Of a DNA stretch of 64,000 nt, positions 10,424-21,812 are shown in pieces. Made by a program: the position numbers and the translations under genes. The DNA is from Camphora micrantha (Eukaryota; Streptophyta; Magnoliopsida; Laurales; Lauraceae): positions 47,195,122 to 47,259,121 of the forward strand of contig QPKB01000001.1 of assembly GCA_003546025.1 (NCBI GenBank), read 5' to 3'. The notes below the pieces were generated by a model. That model was not told the DNA's origin, searched no databases, and saw only the letters and a list, made by a program, of their open reading frames with translations. Numbering within the stretch: the stretch's first letter is position 1; every line of letters starts with the position of its first letter.

Positions 10424-12806
10424 GAATGAATGATTTACATATGTCTTTTCTGATTTTGTAACAATATTGGCTGTGTGAGCACACGACAACTATTGGCCCA
10501 AATGATTTGGTGCATTTCCCAAGGACACTAAAGTGGAATCTAAGGGCAGTGAGTATGACACTTAGGAAAATGCCCCTTCATACACTACTAGCTAATGAGG
10601 TAATTATCTCAGTTTTCACTATATAATTTTATCTAAGTTTTTAATCTAACTTGTCCAGCCTGACACTGTTACCAAATGCAGGTCCTCAGTGACAAATTAG
10701 ATAGCACGCTGCTTAGAGTGCAACGATTCCTATCCATGTTAGACAATGGCGGTCGTGATGAGGGGGGCATAATGGAGATAGAAGGAGAGCAAGAAGTAAA
10801 AGAAACGAAAATAGTGAAGGAGAAGAAACGATGGATGAAGATGAAGATGAGGAGGAAGAAACATATGAACATGAAAGAGATGGAGGAGGCATAGCAGAAG
10901 AGGAAGAAGGAGAAAATGAGGATGAAAGAGATGATCAAGAGGAAGGAAATGAAGAATAAGAACAAGAATTGGAAGAAGGAGTGGAGGAAGCAGAGAATAA
11001 AAAGATTGACGCAACCCAGCCGGATACAGACATAATGACAGAGACATTGGTCGTATTCGAGTTGAAAGAGCAAATAGAAAATAATAACAATGAAGAAATA
11101 AATTTCACTGGTGTGGCGACACAGTCTATCTCCTTTGGTGTGGAGATGGCTGATTATGAACAGATGTCCCTACAGACAGATTTGGTGGTTGCAAACATCT
11201 TAGTTGACATAATTGGCAGCACAAGCGACTCAGTAAACGAGGTGTCCTCTGAAACACATTCTGAATCAAAACCAACAGCTGGTGATATCATGCCTTGTCC
11301 TAGACACCCATCACAATCCGTCGAAAACAACGAGCTCAAGAATCTTTCTGAAGAGAGTGAAAGGGCAACTTCATTAGTCAACCAACTCACCAAGGAGAAG
11401 ACAAAATTACAAGCACAGATCCAAAGGATGGCTATTGAACTTAAAAGGACGTTGGTAGAAAACAACAGCACAAAAAAGGAAAGGCTTGAAACTGAAAAAA
11501 GGATCGCCAACTTGATCATAGAAAGGGACAATGCTCTATTGTCGGTCTGGCAGTTGACAATGGAGAAGACGTCCCTTGAAACACGTAATGTGGACACCGA
11601 TCAGACTGTATAGGAGTCTTCTCGACTGGTCAGCTCCCTCAAAGAGCAGTTGAAACATACTATGAGTGCGTCAGATGTACAGTCCTTAAGAGCTGCAAAG
11701 GCAGAAAATGAGGTGAAGGGCCTGAAGAAAAAGTTAATAAATCTGGAATCAAACAATTAAAAAAGCAGCAGCTCTTGAAGGAAATGACAATTGATTATAC
11801 AGAGAAGGGATTGGAATGGGCTGGAAAGACATTAGATGATATCTTCCAACCTTAAAAAAAAAAAAAAAAAAACTAATTAACAACAAAAAGGGTTTAGAAT
11901 GGCAGAGAAAGCAGCGGAAGAGGGTGCAGCTGATCAAAACGTTGAAAGAAAATGTTGATGAGGTAATTCAGTTACCTGTCCACATTTGTTTTTATAATTT
12001 TTGTCTGAATTAAATTCATGTTTTACGTGAGTATCTATCAAATTTATCTGACTTATCGGTGAACTTATAAGAGTTCTCATTAAATTTATCTGACTTCTGT
12101 GTGATTTTAACTGACTTTCCATCAAAAGTATCTGATGTTAGATTGAATTTATCTGACCTTGTATACATTCCAATTTATTTAATCAATATTTTTTTATCTA
12201 AATTATTGATTAGATCACGTCCTCTGACGCACCATCGAAGTTGATTAAGGAGATGAAATAGTCCTCCATGATAAAATGAATTAAAAAAAAAAAAGCGAAG
12301 AGGAAAATGCACCCAACAGCTGCCCTCTTCAACCTCCCCAAAAATGCAATCACTAAGCAAATGAATGCGTCAAACGTTGAAAAGCTCAAGTAGATTTACG
12401 AAGATGAAGGCAATGCGTAAGTTACAGACCTATGCAACTGAGCAACATAGCTGCTGTTTAAAAAAATATATATTAATAAAAATGTCGACTAATTGAGCAC
12501 TTTGTGCAATTACATTTGCAGGGCGCTGGTTTCGGGAGGTGAGGGGATACAAGCTGTATCTTACAAGGACATTATTACAGTTCTCAGCAGAGCAGAATTG
12601 TCCATCACCGTAAGCATCCCGACATAGAAACATTGACAGACTATTGCTTCATTTTAGACATATACACAAATTGGTCATGTTCACACAATATGCCTAACAT
12701 TATATGTTTGGAATTGAACATGTTATTGACTGTTATGCTGAGTTGCTATAAAGAGAACATGGAGAAATCCAAGAGCAACTCACGACTGTCCATCAGGAAA
12801 GCCTGC
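8049..12806 (+). repeat. Large tandem duplication, unit about 2375 bp
   Basis: Unit 1 is about 8049-10423 and unit 2 about 10424-12806. The word GAATGAATGATTTACAT opens both, at 8049 and 10424. The junction falls within GCCTG: copy A runs ...AAGGCCTG into AATGAATG, while copy B runs ...AAAGCCTG into CTACC. The copies look well over 90% identical by eye. Confidence 0.88.
10424..12806 (+). pseudogene. Second tandem copy of the relic gene's 3' part (copy B)
   Basis: It repeats 8049-10423 almost base for base: the YWLCEHTT-type exon at about 10467, the acidic stretch at 10780-10960, the coiled coil at 11310-11760 and the terminal exons to about 12806. It lacks exons 1 and 2. Its lesions differ from copy A: a 1-bp deletion near 10805 shifts the acidic region, and TAA at 10957 and TAG at 11611 are new, while the copy A stops at 8601, 8691 and 8892 are sense codons here. 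The longest open piece is 10969-11613 (214 aa, coiled coil). The two copies therefore decayed independently after the duplication. Confidence 0.65.
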
Positions 12807-13325
12807 TACCTTGAGAAAAATCATACTTCGTAACGAGTTTATGCTGGGTAAAAGAAAATAAATGTGTTAACCGTGTTACCATTTACTTTATTTTAATATA
12901 TCATAAACAGTTACTAAACTTGTCTTAATGAATAAATTCATTACTACCCCGACATTAGAAATGCAGGAAAAGATTATGCATCCTCAGATCTCCCCGACCA
13001 GAACTGCAAACCACAAATTCATGCATTTTTCGATGAATTCAAANNNNNNNNNNACCTACGGGTATGTGTGATAGCTACTATATGATTGAAAAGTTTCATT
13101 AGAGAAGGCTACCATACTCATTAGTGTGAAAGTCACCAATGATGGCTCTTATTTTGGCAAATTAAAACAAAAAAAAGGGAGAAATAGCATATCAAAAAAA
13201 AAAAAAAAAAGGGAGTTGGTTCTGATATGTGTGATCATATCATTTATCCTAGAACACTTTATTGAAATAAAAAAAAAAAAATTCCCCTTCCATCCTTCCC
13301 TTAGCTGTGTTTCTTTCTAGAACTT
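12807..13325. other. Spacer with assembly gap
   Basis: Ten Ns at 13044-13053 mark an assembly gap, so the 5' part of the downstream copia element may be missing or misplaced. A-runs lie at about 13193-13210 and 13269-13281. No gene is seen. Confidence 0.9.
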
Positions 13326-13336
13326 TTGCCTTGGTC

Positions 13337-13385
13337 CGATCGATCGGCCAAACTGGTCCGATCGATCGGACAGCGTCTTTATAAA
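13337..13385 (+). promoter_or_regulatory. Promoter with paired GATCGATC palindromes and TATA box
   Basis: Two CCGATCGATCGG palindromes start at 13336 and 13358 (22 bp apart) and are followed by TTTATAAA at 13378-13385. A pyrimidine-rich leader comes next, then a plausible donor at 13508 (AAG|GTAACT) and acceptor at about 13764 (CCCCAG), placing the ATG at 13791 in exon 2. The same palindrome pair is found three times in the LTR at 15.4 kb. Confidence 0.6.
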
Positions 13386-13790
13386 GACCCCTGCGCCCGT
13401 TTTCTTTTCTTTCACTCTCTGTTTTCCCTCTGTTTCTCTGCCCTAAAAACCGAAGTTCCTCTTCTCATTCTAGGGTTTCTCCTACAGGATTTTTTGCTCC
13501 TCCTAAGGTAACTTTTCTTCCTCCTCTTCTCTTTTCCATTTTCTATTTCATTTCATATGCTTGTCTTTGGTTTTGGAAGATAGATTGGGTATTTGGAGTT
13601 TGTCTTGATTGGTTGGTTATGGATGCTTACAAATGTTTTGATTGTTGCAACTATTTCCTAGTCTTGATGTATATGCTCTCTTATCTTCATCTTGTACTTC
13701 CATTTTGGATGTCTCATTTTCTAAAATGCATGTTGGATACGTGTCTGTGTACAATGCACCCCAGGTGTTTGTTAGATTGTCTCAAAGACA

Positions 13791-14873
13791 AAATGGCCCC
13801 AAAAGTTTCTCATCCTCGTAAGAAAACATGCCATCGGGGTGGCTCCTCCTCTGCACCCACCTTTGATGAGAATCGATTTCAAAGTATGATCAAGGAAAAT
13901 TCATTTATGAATGTCTTTTCAAAGAAGCAAGTCATAGTGGAACGTCCAGTGAATTTAGCCAAAATCGAAATTGATTTCAGTCGATGGCTCTTAGAAAGAG
14001 AATGAGCTTCCCTATATGTTCTTGACCCTACCACATATGGGTCGATGGTGCAAGAGTTTTACAACAATATTTATGACATTGGAGAAGACTCTTTCAAATC
14101 ATATGTCAGAGGGGTTATTGTTGAAATCGATCCCGATTTTATTGCACAGTTCCTTCAGATTGATCGGAGTCTCAATGCTGTATATCCGACTCCGGAGCCA
14201 GATCCTAAGGACATGGAAGACCCGGTTGATACGACTGACTGGGATGAGGTGGTAACCATTCTCACCGGTGGCCGTAGACGTGCATGACCTGGGGGTGTTT
14301 TGAAACAGAAGTACCTTACCCCTTCTTACAGGATGCTAAATCTGTTTGTGTGTTTCAACCTCGAGCCTAAGGGGAGAACATCAGAAGTTGTCATGGACAC
14401 AGGCCATCTTCTCTACTTGATTGGGACTGGACAGCCTATTGACATTCCTCTTGCTATTTATAAGCATATGGTGGCTGCCTTCTCTTCCGTATGGAGCTCT
14501 TCTCACTCGGATACTTCTGTCTAGAGGAGTAGCAGTTGGGCCACAGGACTATATTGTGAAAGGAAGAGGCCCCATTACGTACCGCACTGTCAGTCTCTCC
14601 TCCGCTCATGTTGATGACAGTGGTGATGAAGCTCCAGATCAAGGTGAAGAAGCTGCTCCCGTTGATCCACAGTTTGCGTCTGCTATGCCTGCTTATCTAC
14701 AAGACTTTGAGAACCGCATCTTGGATCAGTCTACACAAATTGAGCTTCTTGAGCATCGCATGGACTCTCAGTTTCATGAGGTTTTTGATCAAATGAGGCA
14801 ACTACAGCTGGGAAGCAACCGGATTGAGGAAAAGTTGGACTCTCTACTGCATCGATTTCCTCCTCCTCAGTAG
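13791..14873 (+). pseudogene. Extra ORF of a SIRE-like copia element (plant transposon protein type), broken
   Basis: The start at 13791 (ATGGCCCCAAAAG) opens a basic N-terminus. At 14045-14290 the phrase MVQEFYNNIYDIGEDSF followed by a YVRG segment, and at 14330-14480 a segment with HLLYLIGTGQPIDIPLA, look like the 'putative plant transposon protein' domain (PF20167-like, by eye). A coiled coil follows at 14690-14850, ending in PPPQ and a stop at 14871-14873. Reading is interrupted by stops at about 14004, 14285 and 14522 and needs frame changes near 14290 and 14500, so it is dead. The downstream GGGGGAGA repeats and LTR fit the extra 3' ORF of SIRE/Maximus elements. The upstream gag-pol is absent. 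Confidence 0.55.
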
Positions 14874-14967
14874 CCCTAAGCAATTGCCTTTCTGTTCCAA
14901 ATTTCAAACTTTTCTGCTTTTGTCTCTGTTGTTTTGGCTGTTTAAGTTTCTCCCTTGTCAATTTCTG

Positions 14968-15284
14968 GACAAAAAGGGGGAGACACTCAGGGGGAGATTA
15001 ATCAGGGGGAGATTAACTAACTCAGTTTCTTAGTTTTTAACTAACTCAATTACTTTACTTAGTTTTTGGTTGTTTAGTTTTTCATATGATATCTCTGCTT
15101 AGTTTATCTTACTTGATTGCTTCATTTTTCATATGATCATGATCTTTTGTCAAAGATTGTCGTTGACAAGTACTGCAGGTACAAGTTATGGATTTATGGA
15201 TGCTGGTCGTTTGCTTTTGTATAGTCTTTGGGTAGAATCATATGTATTTAGATGTTTTGTCCATGAATTGCCAAAGGGGGAGAT
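14968..15284 (+). other. Repeated polypurine tracts before the 3' LTR
   Basis: AAAAAGGGGGAGA at about 14970, CAGGGGGAGATTAA twice (about 14988 and 15003), and finally CCAAAGGGGGAGAT ending at 15284 directly before the LTR start TGTTAG. The last is the likely polypurine tract for plus-strand priming. Multiple GGGGGAGA copies upstream are a known feature of SIRE-type copia elements. Confidence 0.65.
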
Positions 15285-16169
15285 TGTTAGTATTTTTGAG
15301 TGTTGGCTAATTCATTGGGTGGACAAAACATGGGGATTTAATGTAATTTGTAGATGGACCATCGTGGTTTGAAGAAGACTTCCAAAGCATCAGGAAACAG
15401 GGCGTTTTCAACAAAAAGTCAGACCGATCGATCGCCGCCCCAGACGGATCGATCGCCCATAAAATGCTCTCAGTTAAAAGTCAGTCCGATCGATCGGACC
15501 TGCAGCCCGATCGATCGGCCAGAAATTGGTCCCAGTTAAAACACAGTCCGATCGATCGGACCTACAGTCCGATCGATCGGCCAGCGGCGGAACTTACCTG
15601 TTTTGTAGCCCCATCTTTCTAAAACTCTAATCTTTCAATCCCATTACAACAGAACTTTCTCATACGAGTGCAGAAGCCTATTTAAGGGTTTAAACCCTTC
15701 ATAAACAATACACCTCTCTCAGATCAAAACCCTAGATTACCTTAAGAGAGATTATCTTCCTCCAGAGAGATTGTGTGTCAAAAGTATGTGCTGAAGCTTT
15801 GTCCTCTGGAGATTTCTCATTCATGTTCCATCCAATTCGTCTTGCTTTAGGCGTGGAGATTGAAGTGCTGGAGAAGGTGAACGGCGTGTTCGTCGGCAAG
15901 AATCGCTTTGGTCCTTAGGTTGTGATCAACTGTAAAGGGGAGTGAGTTTATCTTGTAACCTTTGATTTCATAGTGCTTGATCTTTTTGGACCGGTGTTAG
16001 GTCCCGTGGTTTTTTCCCTACCCAGGGTTTTCCACGTAAAAAATCTCGTGTCCATCTTCGTGATTGTTTGCTTGATTAACTTAGGTTTTTAATTTTCATA
16101 TTCATATCTGTGCTGGGATTTAGTTTACTTTCTGTTAGGGTTGTGTTTTAGACCCTCCAGGAATTTTCA
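15285..16169 (+). mobile_element. 3' LTR of SIRE-like copia element
   Basis: It starts TGTTAGTATTTTTGAG right after the polypurine tract. A TATA-like CTATTTAAG sits at about 15678, followed by CCCTAGATTACC-type leader sequence. The right end is uncertain. I place it at 16169 (TTTTCA), where ATTGG follows; an alternative is 16159 (CCTCCA). No matching 5' LTR is visible upstream, so the element is truncated, possibly at the assembly gap. Confidence 0.6.
15425..15580 (+). repeat. Three 62-bp repeats, each with two GATCGATC palindromes
   Basis: GATCGATCG words start at 15426, 15447, 15488, 15509, 15550 and 15571: pairs 21 bp apart, repeated every 62 bp. The last two pairs are complete CCGATCGATCGG palindromes. 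The first is degraded (CGATCGATCGCC and GGATCGATCGCC). The array lies in the U3 part of the LTR, about 100 bp upstream of the TATA-like box. Confidence 0.85.
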
Positions 16170-16377
16170 ATTGGGATGGGTCTAAAAGAATATGTTGGAG
16201 AGATAGTTCAGTCTCAATGGCATGGATTGAACATTATTTGGCATGAGCTGCAAAAGCTGAAAGACGCCTTCATAATAATCAAACATTTGCACAATTCAGC
16301 CATGCTGCGGTTGATCGATGTATGTTGCTCCACAAAATTCCAACTAATACCTGGTTAGTTGAAACTATTGATAATCT

Positions 16378-17570
16378 CTACCCTGTACGCCTTTCAACAA
16401 CCAGATGAGGATGAAATCTATTTGGTAAGCTGATACCAAGATAGAGAATTCTGGTGGTCACTACTTGAAAATTTTTCTGCAAAACTGATTCACGTGTCCT
16501 TGATATTTTCTTGAAAATTCTGCCATTTCTTACTACCCAAATATGCCAAACATAGGCATTGAAGAGTAGTTTCTCAAGGGTTAAGGCTCCTTCCCCTTGT
16601 TGAGCTAGCTGAGAGGTGACTGATTTCAACAATTCAAGCACAGTATTACAGTTGATTGCCACCAAGTTCAGTTTATAAAGCAATAAATTCCACATTGCTT
16701 GAGAACAAGGGCAGTAAATCATGAGATGAGAAGCTATCTCCCATGTGCAGTCACATAGTACACAACATGAGTCACAATCAACATTCCTTTGAAGAAGTCA
16801 GTCCTTGGTTTTGAGTATGTTTCGTAGAACCATCCACACACAAACTGAATGTTTTTTGATACAACCTTTAAACCAAATTGCAATAGGCCACTGAAGTTGC
16901 TGGCTAGGGAAATTGCATATAAAATTGTAAGAGGATTTTAGAGTAAATTTCCCATGATCTTCGAGAGTCCACACAATCTCATCATCAAAATTAACCCATG
17001 GTTGGATTTCATTAAATATTGTTTGAAAAATATCCATCATGTTATTCGGAATTGGGTAGGAAAATTCCAACCTTCATTCTGAATAAAGTAACTGACCTTG
17101 ACGTCATTACCCAGTCCCATAGCATAAATTGGTCGAGCAACATGGCAGTCCTTTAATCGGCCACCATTGAGCCAAGGATCAGTTCAACAATGTGTTAGGT
17201 GACCATTCCCAATTAGGAATTTAATATGAGGTAAGGTAATGTGGCGAGGTGCTAAGATGCCTTTCCATCCCCACAAGCTAGAGTCTAGGAGAGAAGCATC
17301 CCAAAGGGAACACCCATGCAGATATCTTCCATTAACCCAAATATTTGAGCATGTTTTTTTATCGGTGCCAACATACCACACTTGCCTTAATAATGCAGCT
17401 TTGGCAACTCCATAAATGGATCGAATACCCTGTCCTCCCAAAGCAATGGGCTGGCATATGGAATCTGAGGCTATATGATGAATATAATGAGAAGACCAGT
17501 AATTCCAAAAGAAATCTCTAACCTGGCGATCTAGAGCATGCAATGTAGCTTGAGAAAGAAAATTTAACAT
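16378..17570 (-). pseudogene. LINE (non-LTR retrotransposon) ORF2 C-terminal fragment
   Basis: Minus-strand pieces in order: 17570-17184 (the region after the reverse transcriptase, with DFFWN and ALGGQGIRS), 17070-16798 (with WFKGCIKKHSVCVWMVL, start of the zf-RVT domain) and 16722-16378 (YCPCSQAMWNLL, then the ORF end with TRILYLGISLPN). These match the reverse-transcriptase thumb and zinc-binding tail of plant L1-like LINEs. The polymerase core, endonuclease and ORF1 are absent, and frames are broken between the pieces. A related LINE piece lies at 53109-53893. No poly(A) end was found. Confidence 0.8.
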
Positions 17571-17725
17571 AGAGACATGAAATACATAAAAGAATAAAAA
17601 GAAATTTTAAAGATGCATTTTACATAGGAAACCCACAAATTGAAAATCAAACTTTTCAATTTAAAATAAGATATTTTTCTGAACTTGATAATAGTGGAGA
17701 AGAATCTAAAATGTTATTAAGGAGT

Positions 17726-18030
17726 GGGCTCCACTCGAGGGGGAATATTGAAAAGTATTTATGCTACCTCTACTAAAGCCTCGAGGTTTTGGTATGAATG
17801 GCTAGCTAAAGAAACTTAATATGGTATCAGAGCCAACCGGTCACGAGTTTAGCGCACTTTTCGAGACACTTTATTTTTCAACGCTAAGTCGTTCCTCTTG
17901 AGATTCGAATTCACGACCGGTTGGCTCTGTTACTATCTTAAATTTCTTTAGATAGCCATTCATACCAAAACCTCAAGGCTTTAGTAGAGGCAATAGAAAT
18001 ACTTTTCAATATTCCCCTCGGATGGAGCCC
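17726..18030. repeat. Foldback: inverted repeat with about 120-bp arms
   Basis: The left arm, 17726-17846, is the reverse complement of the right arm, 17911-18030, at roughly 88% identity by eye; the loop is about 64 bp. Each arm includes LTR-end-like sequence. The left arm has TATGGTATCAGAGCC at about 17819-17833, a tRNA-iMet primer-binding-site word, so two LTR/TRIM ends joined head to head are likely. The complementary word in the right arm is decayed. Confidence 0.85.
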
Positions 18031-18088
18031 ACTTCTCAATAAAAGAGAGTAATATGTATAGAGGATTGTTTGAGTAAAGAATTGAGAC

Positions 18089-18090
<2 letters not shown>

Positions 18091-18123
<33 letters not shown>
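18091..18123 (+). repeat. (GA)n microsatellite
   Basis: About 16 GA units just after the foldback. It drives a spurious minus-strand Ser/Leu ORF. Confidence 0.95.
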
Positions 18124-18125
<2 letters not shown>

Positions 18126-18239
18126 AAGACAGAGTTTTTTTGCAATAGAAGAAGGGGGGACTAAGGGCTTTTTTAAGTGGGGGCTGGCCCAAATTAGCCT
18201 TATAGCACTTTAGGTTTCTTTTAGGTTGGTGGGGGCTGA

Positions 18240-19444
18240 AGCCCCCACACCCATATATGTGAGTCCGCCCCTGTTAGTGCCCAGCGGCCATCAAATGAGG
18301 CTAGTGGCCAGCTTTAGCTCCTCACAACAGCCAATCCTTAAAAAAATCCTATCCGCTAGTCCTCTAAAAATTCCCAGCAGCCAGTTCCTTGGAACTCAGC
18401 AACCTGCCCCCCTTTAGCGACCATCACCCCTATCAGCTCACAGACCAGCCGCTGCATGCAGCGACTGTGCGGCTGCCAGCTACTACGCGCAGCGAGTCCT
18501 ATAGTAGCTGGAGGACCTAACCCCTGGGACCCACAAACCTGCTTTTACATGAATTTTCTGTCTCATGTAAACTGGTCTTTAACTTAATCAACCTCATGAG
18601 AATTTCTGATTTTGAGCCAAAATTTTATTATTTTAACCAAGGTTTAGGGAAAATGTAAACGAGGCTATTTTTCCCTTGAAAAAGAGACCCAGACCTATAC
18701 TATGTTGGACTCGCGCCCAAACTTGCCGATATTAATTTTTTATCTTAAACCCGAATATACAAGGAAGCATGTGGAGCACGATGACTCGCATTTTTATCCG
18801 AATTTAGGGGTTGGATATTCCAACCTTCTGAATGCATTAAGTGTATGAAAATACACCAATATCCATCCTTTTGAGCGTATAATTTTAGGAATCACCGTAC
18901 TTACAATTAAGTTTATGATTATTTCAATCAAACTGTTTGTATTTTATCATGCACTTAGTAAACCTGACCTTAGCATCTTGCCACACGGGACTCTTGAGGT
19001 CTTAGCGCATGATTTTTTGCCCCTGCTTGGCAATGTGATGTACCCGGATCCTTAGAGGGTTTTCGGTTTGCATGTGCGCATTTAATTGCCTTTCCCTTCT
19101 GAGTTAGCTGGATCGCCTTGCTTTTCTGCCACCCGTTTTGGGTCCCTTATTTCTACCCGAAATGCCGCCCATTTTTCCATAGGATTTTTCAGACTTAGAA
19201 ACAATTGTTTTAAAACCTTTTTCAAATCAATTTATTATTTTAAACCTGAATTAACTTGGTTTACTGGTTTAAAAGCCGAATCAACACTTTTCCCATTTTT
19301 TAGTATTCTAATTATCTATTTTCCCCCGTACCTGCACATATGATTCTTGGGATAACGAAATCACTCTTTAATTCCTTATTAAGCATTGAACCTTGCATTC
19401 TGCATTGATTCTCGAGTCAGCCCCACCTAGCTATTATTCTAGTA

Positions 19445-19483
<39 letters not shown>

Positions 19484-20381
19484 TGCTTGCTGCAGTTTAT
19501 AGTCTTATATGTGACCAATGTCACTAAAGTACCTATCCTGCCTGGGCTAGACCAGGTACCCCATGGCAGGGCCAAAGATTTCAGACAGCTATATTCTTCC
19601 GAATGAGTTCCAAGGTTCTATCAGTCAGTTAGGTTGGGGCAAATGTGGTTGCCATTTAGAATATAATTACCTTTCTGCTATTATTGGGTCTATTATTTTA
19701 ATTATGCTACACTAACCTTGCCTAGACATATTGTTACCTGACCTCGGATTAATTAACTTGTCATTTATATTTTATTTTGTACATGCAAACTATGCGTTTT
19801 ATTTTGGATACTTACTAGGCATTTTTGTCTGATCTACGCTTGATGCCGTAGATATGATTTCCCGACCTATATCCTAGTACAGTTTCTGAGGAGGCGGTTG
19901 TTGAGCCGCAGGTGGCTAGTGTTTTGGTGCAAAGGTTGCCATGTAGACTCCATTCTTTGCACATGAGAAGTGAAATACCGAGAGTTTTATTTTGGGTTTT
20001 GTATTTTGTTGTACTGGTCTCTGTTGGCCTTTTCTTTTGAGAAATGTAATTAACACATCTTCCGTAATTATAACCTGAATCATGAGAATGAAATCTCCTA
20101 TTTACTTGTCTAGCTCTACTTATATCATGTTTACGTTACACCATCCTGAGGATGTATTGTGCAGTTAAATGCAGCTAATTGGACATTAGTAATGCAACAC
20201 GGAATCCAATGAACTCCGAACTTCGGGTTGCACCACAATGCAAGCTTCCACTAAATATTCCATAATAGTGATGGATCTTGATATTCTCACCTGTGCGGAT
20301 CTTGGGGGAAAAGAAATATTATGCTACAGTAATCCCCTAATCACAACCCCTTAATCCTACCCCCATTTTGGGGTTGTGATA
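18240..20381. other. Non-coding stretch, probably decayed LTR sequence
   Basis: No supported ORF. It ends with a short inverted pair, TCACAACCCC at about 20338 and GGGGTTGTGA at about 20374, of the kind seen at gypsy LTR ends. I could not define boundaries or repeats. Confidence 0.35.
19446..19478 (+). repeat. (TTA)n microsatellite
   Basis: About ten TTA/ATT units running into TATATATA. Confidence 0.95.
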
Positions 20382-21438
20382 TATGTCATACTCCTCCTTT
20401 CCTTAAGAGTTTGAATAGGATTAGTATTATTCTCTTATTAGGGCTAGCATGGAGACCACTAGGGATTCCTTAGAATCTAACTTAGATTGGAAATCTAGAC
20501 CCCACATCTCATGCGAACTTCGAACCCAGAGTTAATAGCAAATAAGTCCATTATATAAATGCAATTGCACTCCAATCTTAGAAATAATTACAAGAAGACC
20601 CTAATCTTCCCAATTATTACAAGTAGACCCCTCTATCAATTATATCGATAGATCTATTGGAATAAATTTGTTCAACCAAATTTGATCCATCTCTAACTAT
20701 CCTTGTGACCCAATTAATCATGACAGTAGTCATCAGTACCACCCAGTAAACTCTTAATTGAAATGGGTGCACACTTACCAATGATAATATCCATTAATTG
20801 GCATAGAGGGACATTTAAGGGATAGATTTCATCTTGAGAATTATATTTTCCCACGGTCTCACTACCATATACTCAAGACATCGAGGTGTTGACCTACAAT
20901 TGGCTTCACTCATTGATGAATCAAAGTAAATGTATAGTAGAAACTTGAGTCCATTAATCTCTCAGAATTAAAAGCCTATTGCTTGGAAATTTTGAAAGCA
21001 GTCCTTAAATCAAAGACAGATTTGTATAAAGTGCTACTCATGGTCATTCAGTATATTCAATGCACCAGCACAATGATCCAGAGTCATTCATACACTCTGA
21101 TGATTGAAACAAATCACACTATCTCATAATGATCATAATTTGCAACTTGTCAAATGAGATGCCCAATCTCATCACTGGTTGTGAATCAACTCAAGTATAT
21201 GATTTGTGATCTATGTCTTCTGTATGTGGATTTCATCCACATATATAGATCACATCTAATATATTTGTGGGCTTCGATTCATCTCATGAACCATCATGTC
21301 ATTTTTTATTGGTTATATGCAAACATATAGAAGAATATCATTCATCACATGAATCAAATATGAAAATATAAATTAATTAATGAAATAAATTAATTTATTT
21401 GGATCATCCATTGGATTAAGGACATACAATCAAACAGA
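20382..21438 (-). mobile_element. LTR fragment, same family as the solo LTR at 984-2618
   Basis: Read on the minus strand from 21438 downward it parallels 984-2030 and 47603-48630: GGATGATCCAAATAAATT, GTTTGCATATAACCAATAAA, then the AGGAAAGGAGGAGTATGA region at the low end. It stops near 20382, about two-thirds of the way through the LTR. The last third, primer site and target-site duplication are absent. Confidence 0.75.
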
Positions 21439-21444
21439 AAGAAC

Positions 21445-21690
21445 ACAAATTAGGAATGGATGTAGGCAATTGGCCGAACCACTATATATAGTTGTGTTAT
21501 CGTGAATGCTTGTGGTGATTATTTATTTTGATAGCTTCCACACTTTATTCGTTGCATAATCGTCACTTGTGCCTAATTGTTTTAAGGAAGTTAAGATTTA
21601 GCATAATTGACTAAAACTTAAGATCAATCTATTCACCCCCACTCTAGGGTTCGGATCTCGGACTTTTGATTGTATCTGAGTTTTATTGCT
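21445..21690 (+). mobile_element. Tail of a SIRE-type copia LTR
   Basis: GGATGTAGGCAATTGGCCGA, a TATATATAG box at about 21483, and CTATTCACCCCCACTCTAGG near the end. The stretch is repeated at about 23380-23580 with differences. Its 5' side abuts the inverted LTR fragment that ends at 21438. Confidence 0.6.
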
Positions 21691-21812
21691 CTTGATTAGA
21701 TGTAAAAACCTATAGTTAGAACCTTAGTGACGTGCTTTTATGAAGATCATCAAAATGGGTTCCATTGTATTAGAAAGTGTAGATTCCCCTTCTAGCCCAG
21801 TCCCTCCAACAA

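Noticed and set aside
8777..11597. 147-codon minus-strand ORFs at 8777-9220 and 11154-11597, conserved between the two copies
   Set aside because: Conservation is due to the tandem duplication; they are antisense to the coiled-coil region and show no domain.
16176..16358. 60-codon plus-strand ORF (MGLKEYVGEIVQSQWHG...)
   Set aside because: It lies between the LTR end and a LINE fragment; no family resemblance, and short enough to be chance.
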